Assembly (NCBI RefSeq): GCF_029962835.1
Contig: NC_080577.1
Span: 248,001 to 312,000 of the forward strand
Direction: 5' to 3'
Source of the DNA: Magnolia sinica
Taxonomy: Eukaryota; Streptophyta; Magnoliopsida; Magnoliales; Magnoliaceae
Length of the DNA: 64,000 nucleotides
Shown: piece by piece, positions 52,501 through 63,400 of the stretch
How the letters are laid out: the number at the start of each line of letters is the position of its first letter
Position numbering within the stretch: position 1 is the first letter of the stretch
Made by a program: the position numbers and the translations under genes
Notes under the pieces: model-generated
Database searches by the model: none
What the model was told of the DNA's origin: nothing
What the model saw: the letters and a program-made list of their open reading frames with translations, nothing else

Positions 52501-55500
52501 TCTAAAGGTTAATATAGCAAAAGCGAATTGTTTGGAGTGCACACAACATATGATGAAGTAGAAACTCTGGCAATAATTTTCAGGTGTGGAGCCCGCTCTC
52601 TCCCTTCCAGGGTATCTAAGACATCCACTATGCATGAGTAAACCGGCAAAACACCTATGGGACAAGGTCATCAAAAGAATAGAGAGAAAGGTGTCAACAT
52701 GGAAAGGAAGATACCTCCCTCTAGGGGGCAGACTAATTCAGGCAGAATGAGAGAAGGACGCAGAGATAATTATCGGCCAGCTTATTGACAAAAAGCGGCT
52801 ACGGTTCAACATGACCAGCTTAGAATCGAAGGTTGTAATGGCGGAAGAACCAAGACTGCAGATGTGGGTTGCTCTCAGCATCAGGGTGTTGATAAAGGGA
52901 AGGGCATCTGTGAGGAAGACGATGAAGATGGCAAATGGATTGAAGTTCGAAACAGGAAACGTTCAAATAATGGGGAAAAGGATGCTAGCCCTATTGCCGA
53001 ACTCCCAACCTTGTTCGTAAAAGGATACCCAGACAGATGGTTAGCCATTAACTTCGCCAGGGTCTTCGACCGAGCAGGAGATGTAATGGATGTTGTCTTA
53101 CCGAGGGCTCAGGGATTAGGAATCCTTCGAGGTTTCGCCTTCGTTCAGATGAGATCAGAGGGAGAGCTCGAACAAGTGGTGAATCTTCACAATGGTGAAA
53201 ACTTCGGTGGAAGGAAAAATGCTGGTCCAAAGAGCAAAGTTCGCACCAGGCATCGTCAACAAAGCAGCAGCTCAAAAGAAGAAGGGTGAGAGGTCAGCTC
53301 GAGGAAAAGCTACAGCCCAGCATCAACACAAAGGACGTCTTCAAATCAAGTTCCATCGATGGGGGAGGATCCCTTCAGTAATGGGCTTCCCCCATTACAA
53401 GGACCACCGGGGAGCTTAAGTGAATCTTTCAAGGAAGTTATCGTTTACGGAAACTGCTCTCAACCCCAAGTTAATAGCAACAAGGAGAAGTCACCGACCC
53501 CAATCAACAATCAGACTATAGCACGAAGTTGGAGAGAGATATCTGACATTGGGCCAGTTGTTCATGTTCACCCTTCCATCATCAAGGAGGCTTGGCCTTC
53601 CCTTTAGAAGTCAGTGGTGGTTCTGACAAAGAATGGAGCTATGCTCTCTCAAATAAGATCTTGGTTGAAGGCGTGTTGCAAAATGGATGATGGGATTACA
53701 AGTTAAGGGCCCTTAACGAGCTTGAGATATGGATATCTTTGAAGGAGGAATCTAAAGTAGAAGAGATTCTCATAGCAGGAGCCTTATTCAAAGATGGCCC
53801 TATTCGCCAAGTCAGTAGGTGGGAAAATTGTTCTATGTTCAGAACCATTGATGGATAGATTCTCCTCTGTGGCATCCCCTCGAGCTTTGGAACAAGTGTT
53901 CCAAGCCATCGATAGTTGTTTAGGCATTCTTCTTGCCAAAGACAAAGGCCTGGAGAAGTGTGAGGATGTTAGTGCCGCAAGGATCTATATCATGACCAAA
54001 AATGCTTTCCAGACTCCGAAGCTGATCAAGATTAAGGTCGGAAAGGTAAGTCTCCAACTCATAATAGTAAAAGAAGTTGCACGGGGATTCCCCGGTCGAT
54101 GGGGTGAGGAATGGAAGAGCCATGAAGAGAAACAATCTCAAGTTCCAACCGGAGACGAAGGCCGGGAAGAAGGATTACTCTCTCTAGCCTCCTGAGGAGC
54201 ACAAAAAGGTGAGCTTACAAGATGGATGAACGCTATTCATCTGCAGGAGTTGGAAGGACAATTGATGAGCGCTGGAGAAGTTGGCATGGTCTGGTGTGAT
54301 GCAGGTGGAGGAATAGTCCCATACTCCTCTGAAGGTGATGTGGCAACAAAAGAGCCATAACATGGGGAAGGATCACCACAATTTGCTGCGGAGATTTTTT
54401 TCTCTAGACCTAAATACAGAGGTTCGGTGCGATAGAAGTTGTGTAATGACAGTTTGAGACCAAGCTCGATTACAAACGAGAGACTCGGAAGCATGTGTCG
54501 CATTCTCAAAGAACCACGTTGAGGTTCCCTACAAGGCCCAGAACCAAGCCTTGATTCAAGGCTGTGGAGAGGCGACAAGTGGAAGCTCCTTTAATTGCAA
54601 GCAGTTGCCTCTCTATCCCAAAACGACAGGTGTTGTAAAGAGCCACGTGGTCACTGCATTCAAATACTCTCACACTCTTGAAGAGTCTAAAGCATGTGAA
54701 GAGCCTCAAAACTCCACATGTCCAGGTTGGGACAGGTTTAAAATAGCTACCCCTAGACAGCAATCGGACGAAACGTATGCTTTACACGAGCTTATCTCTC
54801 TGTGTGTGAACGAGTCCTCCACTAAGCTGGTAGTAGGCAATCCTATTAGTCATGCGTCTAGGGCAATAGTCCGTTATACCATAGTTGGTCCGAGGGTTGT
54901 GCTGCTAAGAGACAAAGTGGGTTCTCCCATATCTAAAACCCTTTGCCTAGAAGACAATCTGGAAGAAGCCACGAACAGTCAAGTGCATTACAAGATCAGT
55001 TCTTGTTCTCAAATTGCAGCCTAGGATAAGCAAGATATGATGCCTTCAAAAACAGATTTTCACTTTCAAACTCCGATTAACGAAGATGGACTTGATGAGT
55101 TAGCCTTGGTAGACATTAATAACCAGTTAGAAGGTCTTCCTTTTGTAGATATTAATATACAGTCAGGTCTCCCTTTTGTAGATATTAATATCCAATCAGA
55201 AGGTCTCCCTTTCATTGAGAAGGGGGTATTCTTGGAGACTTTGGATGTGTCCCCTCTGCAGATTACAGCATACATGCGGGCTACTTGCAATGGGGGCGAC
55301 TTCCAAGCGTTTGCAGGGAGTGTTCAACGGATGGTAGAAGAGGGTCAAGAGTAGAATCTTGATCAATACAAACCTCAAGATACAGTGCTTACCTAAACAA
55401 TTATGTCAGAGGACGAGATAGTTTGGACCAAAGACATCATAGACAGGGTGGGAAGAAAACTTGGCATGTCTTACCAGGCTTCTGATGAAGATGCAGTGGC

Positions 55501-58500
55501 TCTTGTTCAATCCATAGAGCAACAGGGAAGGGAGGTGGCAAGGAGACCTATTCGGAAAATTCCAAAGGTCCAAAGGGAACTGACTCGTTTGGAGATATTG
55601 GCTAACTTCGTGACTAGAGTTAGATAGGGAGGCAAGGGTAGACGAGCACAATCGGCATCACGATGAATATTCTAAGCTAGAATTTGAGGGGCCTAGGAAG
55701 CAGAGAAAAGAGGATCTGAGTTAAAAATATATGTAGAGGGTCAAAGGCACGGATTATTACAATTCAGGAAACGAAGTTGGCATCTTTCAGCAGGAACATT
55801 CTGGATGAAATTTGTGATATTCAGACTAAGGATTTTGTATCTTTGAATGTTGACGGATCAGCAGGTGGTATCTTGGTGGCCTAGAATATGTCAATATGGA
55901 GAAAAGTATAAAGCTGGTGCGGTGAATTTTCAATTACAGTGGTATTATCTGAAGTGTCCTCAGGTTATGAATGGCTCTTCATAGCAATTTATGGGCCTTG
56001 CAAGGCTACTGCTAGATCCAGATTTTGGGAGGAACTTCAGTGCATTCCCTCAAAGTGGTCCCTTCCTTGGTGTGTTGGAGGTGACTTCAACGTTACAAGA
56101 TTTATACACGAGAAATCTTCGGGGTCTCATTTAACCCTAAGCACGAGGCAGTTTGCAGAGTGGGTTCAGAGGTTTGAAATGGTTGATGTCCCTATGCAAG
56201 GTGTTGTTTTTACTTGGTCCAATGGCCATAAGATTTATGTCCCACCTAGACAGATTCATGGTGTCTTCTGAGTGGATCAACAGATTTCCCCTCATTCAGC
56301 TGAAAGGGTTGCCTAGAACTGCATCAAACCACAGACCAATTCTTCTTCACTTTGAAATGGCAGTTGGGGCCCAAAGCCTTTTAGATTCGAGCTATCCTAG
56401 CTTGAGGTGGATGGTTTTCATGGCCTTGTGGAGACTTGGTAGCGGTCCTTTAAGTCCCCTGGTCAGCTTGAGGTATTGCTCCACTCTAAGCTGAAACTCC
56501 TAAGAGGCAAGCTCAATGTTTGGCGCAAGGAAGTCTATGGACAAAGGGAGGTTAAGTTTTCCTCTATCATTGAAGAAATCCATGCCCTTGATATAAGTGA
56601 GGAAGGTCAGTTACTCTCAGAAGAGGACAAGATAAAGCGTAGTGAGCTGTTGTTGCAGGAATGCTCCAAACGTCTAAAGGAAGACGAAATCAAGTGGAGA
56701 CGACGTTCCCGGGCTATTTGGCTTAAGGAGGGTGATAGGTATACAAGCTTCTTTCACAAAATAGCCTCTGCTAGAGCCATGAATAACAAGATAACTGCAA
56801 TATCAGTTGACAGCAAAAGGTTTGAAGAAAAATCCCAGGTGTGTAAAGCTATAGTCTTCTTTTATGAGAAACTTCTCTCTAAGGATCCATGGCTCTGTCC
56901 ACAGCTGGACGTCCTTCCCTTTGCCAACCTCTTTAAGGAATCAGCCAGCTCTTTCAAATGTCAGATACCGGACGAAGTTAAGGAGGCCGTGGATGCACTA
57001 GGCCACAACAAGGCCCCGGGGCCAGATGGGTTTCCCATGGCATTTGTTCAAGTCTTCTGGAATGCAGTGAGCAGAAATGTTATAAGCCTTGTCAAGGAAT
57101 TCTTCCTCAACAGCAGCCTTCCTTCAGCTTATGGTGCGTCCTTTATAGCCATTATTCCCAAAATAAAAGGGGTTGAAAATATCAAAGACTACTGCGCGAT
57201 CAGCCTTATTGAAAGCCCGTATAAGATTATTGGCAAAATCCTAGCCTCACGCTTTTGTGAAGTTATTGACGGCATAATTTCAAAAAATCAAGGAGCTTTT
57301 GTTCGTGGTCGTCAATTTTTGGATAGTGCCCTCCTCGCTCACAAATGCCTTGATTCAAGATATAAAGAAAAGAGGTCGGATATTATTTGCAAATTAGATA
57401 TTGAGAAAGCCTACAATCACGTAGAATGGGAATTCATAGATTATTTGTTGAAAAGGATGGGTTGTGGAGAGAAGTGGAGAAATGGGTTCATATTTGTATC
57501 CACTCGGTGGCCTACTCGATGCTCATAAATGGCACGCTCAAAGGCTTCTTCGAACCCTCAAGGGACCTCTGCAAAGGAGACCCTCTCTCTCCATTCCTAT
57601 TCCTATTAGTGGCAGAAGCTTCTAGTTGAATGCTTGCAAGGGGTCAGGAATCGAATCTTATAAGAGGATTTAGTGTTCCCAACATACAGGTGTCTATCTC
57701 CCACCTCCAATTTGTAGATGATACTATTATTTTTTTGTGACGCGGACTCACACATGGTAGATAACTTACGCAAAATTATAGTGTGCTTCAAGGTAGTTCT
57801 CGAGCTGAAAGGTAATTTGGGAAATAGCGAGACAATGGGCATTCACATTTCCAAAGATGAAATTTCAGAATTTGCTTCGGTCCTTGGCTACAAGGCGGGA
57901 TCCCTTCCCTCCTCTTATTTGCGGCTCCCCCTATGTGTTGGGAAGCCTCCTACTCATTTAATGAATAAGGCAATTGAGAGAATTGAGGGGATCTTATCAA
58001 AGTGGTTTGAAGAGTCGCCATCTTTCCATGGGAAGAAGGTTAACTCTTCTCAAATCTGCATTTTCTAACATGCCGCTTTATTTCATGTCTCTATTCAAGT
58101 GTTCGTCGTCTGTTCGGAAGAGACTAGACAAGCTTAGGAGGGTTTTCTTTTGGAAACGCGTTGAAGTTGCCAACAAATTCCATCTCTTAAGATGGGAGGA
58201 AGTTTGTAAACAGTTGAACAAGGGAGGGGCCGGATCGAGGGACATCAAAAGCATGAACTACGCTCTTCTGGGGAAATGGCTTTGGCAGTTTAGCATGGAG
58301 GAAGGTCGCTTTTGTAGGAAGGTGATTGCTTCCAAATATGGGTTCCAGGTGGGGGGATGGAAACTTAAGGAATCCCCCTTATATAAGGCCTCTAATACTT
58401 GGAGGTCGATCATGTCTCTTAAGCTTGCTTTCAAGAAAGGCATGGCATTCTCTATTGGCGGTAGAACTCGAGTCAGATTTTGGGCCGATGTGTGGTGTGG

Positions 58501-60411
58501 TGCAGTTCCACTAGATCAAGTCTTTCCCAACCTAGCTTGTCATGCTCCTAGTCCAAACATTACAGCAGCATAGTGTTTTTTCAAGAACAATTCAAACGTT
58601 TGTTGGACCCCTCCATGCCGAAGGGACTTGCTAGATCACGAGGTGGAGGAGCTTCTTCGCCATTTCGACTTGCTTCATCTTATTTCTTCATCAACTGGTA
58701 GGGATGAGATGATTTGGAATGCCAGCAATTCTAGCCGGTTCTCAGTGAGCTCATTCTATAAGATGATCTAGCCCCAAGATACAGGAGGAAGAATGGGGCA
58801 TTCTTTCCACTTTTGGCACTATGCCATCCCTCCTAAAGTGGCGGCGTTCACATGGCTTGTGGGAAGAAAGAAAGTTCTCATGATAGATAATCTCCAAAAG
58901 CGAGTGTTGATCATTCCTAATAAATGTTATCTTTGCAAACAAGATGAGGAGACTATTGATCACCTATTCATATCATGCCCTTTTACATCCAAGTTTTGGT
59001 CGCATATTCTCTCTTCCTTCAACCCTTCATAGACCATGCCCAACAATGCTGGGGATCTTCTATGGGCCTAGCATAGAGGAGGTTTCCATATTAAAGATGG
59101 AGCCCAATGGAACATCTCCCTTCCAGAGGTGTGGTGGGCGACTTGGGCTTAGAGGAATAGACGGTGTTTTCAAAACATGTCCCTTTCAATTGAGACAATG
59201 ATGGCCAACGTCTCGGTATTTATTTCTTAGTGGAGCACTCTGTTTAAGCCCCAGGGATGATGTCTTTCTTTTCTTTTTTACTCTTTGTATTCTTTTCATG
59301 CCAGCTTTTGTTGGCGAGCCTTCAATAAAATTCCGTCTAATCTTCAAAAAAAAAATTAATAATAATAATAATAAAGGCGGCAATGTCATATTTACCTGTG
59401 TACTACATGTCTCTTTTCAAGTGTTCGGCCTTCGTGATCGAAGGATTGGAACAGTTAAGAAGAAACTTCATTGGCAAGGAGCAGAGGTGAAGCAAAAATT
59501 CCACCGTTTAAAATGGGAAAAGGCATGTAAGCCATATGGGTTGTGGAAATTCGAAGAATGGGTAAGAATCATAAGATAAACGAAGCTCTCCTTGGCAAAT
59601 GGATATAGTGATTCAAATTGGAGAAAGGAAGTCTATGGCAGGAAGTAATAGGAAACAAATATGACTTTTAGGATGGTGGGTGGTAGGTCAAGAGGTCATC
59701 ACTATATAGGGCATCGGGGGAGTGGAAGGGAGTCACATCAGTGATGGATAAGTCATAAGTGCAAGGCTAGCAACTGATTTACATGGGGAGATGGGAGAAG
59801 AATCTGATTCTGGAGGTTATTTGATTAGGAGAGATTCCACTTAGCATGGAATTTCCACTAATAGCTAGAGTTGTTGAGAACTTGGAGGTGACCATAGATG
59901 GGTGCGTATCCTTTTCAAATCACTCCGTTGTATCATGTATGGACCCCATTGTGTCGCAAGAATCAGTCAGATGAGAGGCATACTCGAGGCTCTCAGAGTG
60001 GCTTCATCGTCACAAATGGCATATGGGAGCAAAACACTCAATGGCATTGGAGAGATCAGGAGACTTTTCAGTTCATTCCTTCTATGATTCACTTGGTGAG
60101 CCTAATCTGAATGAGGAGAGCAGGAGACTATCATTCATTTGGTCTAGCGATGCCCCTCCGAAAGTGGCAGCGTTTATATGGTAGGTGGCGAGGAACGAGA
60201 TTCTAACAATTGATAATCTTCAGAAGAGGGCAATGATCATCCCAAATTGTTGTGCATTATGTACGAAAGCGGTCGAGACGGTAGATCACTTATTCTTCCA
60301 TGCCCCTTTGTCTCGAAATTGTGGGATGGATTCATTGCATTTTTCCGGTCACCTTGGATGATGCAGAGCTCAATCACAGGCTTCCTTTTGGCATGGCCCA
60401 GCCATAGCACA

Positions 60412-60456
<45 letters not shown>

Positions 60457-63400
60457 GGAAGCTAATGATGAAGGTGGCAATATGGGGCATATAGAGGGAG
60501 ACGAATGCACATCACTTCCAAGTCACAAGCAAATCAGAGGGAGATGTATATATAAGGGTAAAAATGAATGTAATTGGGTGGATTTCTTGCTTAAAGGATT
60601 TTGAACCAAATGATGGGTCAATCTTAGCTAGTGTGTAATCTATGTAAACATAAGCCGTGTGCTCCTCTTTCAATAATGTTGTTAATTCTTAAAAAATAAT
60701 AAGAAGAATAATAAGAAATAAGTATTAAAAAAAATCACGTAGAAAGTCTTTCTATGTCCTGCATAGTTGTTGTACCATGGGTGACATATCTCCTTCCGTC
60801 TGAGAGAAGATGTGGCTAATAGATGCAATCATGAACATGCACAGTTGATCTAATCTTCTTACAATTAAACAGTGAAAAAACAGGAAAGTAAAAAAAAAAA
60901 AATTGCACCTGCTAGCTGCTGAAGTGGAACGAGACAAGCTAATCATGCGTTGGGCAAGGGAAACCATTGCCAATGATTGCATTGTACAAAACTCAGATGA
61001 AGACCTCCAAAGCTGAAATGTTAAGAGAAAGTCTTAGGGTTTACGGAGAAGACTCAAAACACATGCCCTGACAATTAACAGTTTCTTAAAATACCTCAAG
61101 TGTAGCTCTCAGACCAGGGAAAGCTACTGTCAAAGAGCCTTTATCACCTTGCAAACCAGAAGCTACAACAAAGCTTTCTGGTTTGCATACATTCATTTCA
61201 TCAGTCAGATATTTGTCTAGCTCCTGGTCAACATTCCACAAATGTAGAAAAGATAAGCTGAAGCGAAGTAAACATCCTTCAAGTGATCTGACCCATGTAT
61301 GTTCTTCTATGGGATGACTTGCAATCCCTTCCATATCGCAACTATCATTTGAATTTGTTTTCTCCAGCTGCTTCTCTGAGACAAGAACAATCTCTTGCTT
61401 GCCACCATTCCCTACAGACTCTTTATGCCTTTGACATGGATACATCAAAGATGAGAGATTGAATTTCAGGGTGGCAATTCCGGGATAAGGGCAGGAGCAT
61501 TTGATAAGATGCTTCTGGTGTTGGAGTGGAAGTGATGGAGCTTGCTCTATAGAACTATGATCAGCTGCATGAGAAGTAAACTCATGAGCTGTTTTTGAAA
61601 TCGGTAACTTTCCTTTAGTATCATGTGCTGGAGAACCATCAGAACCATGGAAGTCCATTATTCTTTGCTGAGTGTTGCCTGCTGCAAGCGACTTAGTGAT
61701 CCCCTTGTCAAGATCTGTAATATGCGATTGTGCAACACTTGTATCTTCAGTTACAGAAAGGAGCAATGAGGATGCCGAAGTAGTGCCACCCAGTATGTTG
61801 TCGGTCACTGAATTTACATTGATACCTCTGCAGAAATGATCAAACATTGAATGAGAAGCATTACCACGAAGGGTGCGCTCTCGAGCACCTGTCTTAACAT
61901 CCCAGAGGTATAGAGCATTAATTGCACCAGACGAAGCAGAGAAACTCCTGCACAAACACGCTATGTAACCTCTCCTGCTGTCCCATACAACCATTGTTGG
62001 ATAGCTTGGATGTCCAGGAAACATTCTTTCTACCCGTAAAGTCTCAAGTGAAACAAGAGCCACACAAGAATCCTCCCCAACAGAGAGAAAACAATTACTC
62101 CAAGGACAGTCCGTCCAGGGCAGTGGAAGAATAATTTGCCTGATTGGAGCCACATGGTGGTGCATTACTGAAACAAGGCTACCGACATCCATATCCCATA
62201 TACGAATCGTGCAATCAGAGCTTCCTGATACTAACGCCCGTTTGAAATGTTGTTCACTCGAGGTTGCAACCATATGGTGTGCTGCCAAGCAAAGCACAGC
62301 ACCCGTGTGTCCCAAAAGAGATTGTTCAGATATACATGGATCGATGTTATGATGAAAACTTCCATCAATGAAATTTGGTTCCTGATGAAACATCTCAAAT
62401 CGAACTACTTGTATTTCACCATTATAGAAGCCATAGACTACAGCATATGGAGCATAAAAATCTTCCGAAAGCACCAGTGAAGATGACACAATCTGTCCTT
62501 TCAACAGAAGACCATTGCCAAAGTTTGTAGGACTTGCAACACAGTTTTGGTGAGAACTTTTATCAGTCTCCCCTTCAGTTGCTTTTAGGCATGCGTTCTG
62601 CCTGACAGCCTCAGTTTCAGAAAGAGAACAGGATGTCCCAACCCAATCACCAAGAAAACTACCTTCCCCGACCATGATGCAGGAGCAAGGATCACCAGAA
62701 TTGTCGCTTTTCTTTATACCTAACTGCCCATTGCTAACAATCTGCGCCATCAGAGGCTGATGCACTAGCCATATTGAGACACGAGGTTGCCACGATGTTG
62801 AAGCATGCACTTCAAAACATAATGATTCTATACGAAGAAGATAATCATTCAACTGACAGTAACTAATTAGCATTTTCACAGAGTGTGGAGCAGCAACAGC
62901 AGCAGGGATTTCACAACAAGGCTCAACATCAAACGTGACACCAGAAACCGATATCTTATACACGATAGCAGCACCCGTGTCACTCCATACAGCAAACTGT
63001 TCTACAGATCCTTCATCTGCATCCAATGCATTGTCACTACAGCCACTCTGAAGAAACATGCCCCCAATTGGGCACGCCGGAGTAAGAGGGCCTTCATTGC
63101 AAAGCAAACCATCAGCTAAGGAGATTTCGCAAATAGCAGTCTCACTGGTCCTTGACATAAATGTGCAGTGAGTCTTAAATACAAGAGCCAATAGCTTTCC
63201 ATTAGCTGAAACTGATACTGCCTGTACCCCATCATGCTGCAAACTGTCAGCCTCAACAGATGTTCTTCCCATGTATGAAGAGCTTCTCTGCAGACCACTC
63301 CCAGCTTCGCCATTTGGATCAGGCTCCAGTATTGCAATTGATTCTACCTGTCCAAGTGCATCTGTCATGATCACTGACTGTTTTTTCATGTCCTCAAAAG

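Larger units (their letters stand above)
52751..59375 (+). mobile_element. L1 LINE 'B', near full length (6.6 kb), inserted in L1 'A'
   Basis: Holds ORF1 with an RRM, a complete ORF2 order (endonuclease, RT, zf-RVT), a polyadenylation signal AATAAA at 59324-59329 and a tail of A residues changing into TAA repeats (59346-59375). The left flank GGCAGAATGA (52741-52750) and right flank GGCGGCAATG (59376-59385) fit a decayed target duplication of about 10 bp, and L1 A coding sequence is continuous across them. Only about 60-110 bp precede ORF1, so a little of the 5' UTR may be missing. Confidence 0.9.
47260..60700 (+). mobile_element. L1 LINE 'A', split by L1 'B' and other insertions
   Basis: Two segments, about 47260-52750 and 59376-60700, antisense to the host gene. 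ORF1-like, purine-rich sequence lies at 47.8-50.2 kb. ORF2 starts near 50324 with an endonuclease (MLLSWNIRGLGC), with more endonuclease near 50640-51010. RT follows at 51600-52560 (KLDTEKAFNHVDCGFLDYML, RLRQGDPLSPFLFVVVVEAL, LQYADNTILF). The frame stops at 52750 and resumes at 59386 with YLPVYYMSLFKCSA. It continues through zf-RVT near 60160-60330 and ends in an A-rich tail near 60690-60720. Many stops and frameshifts. The 5' limit is uncertain. Confidence 0.82.
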
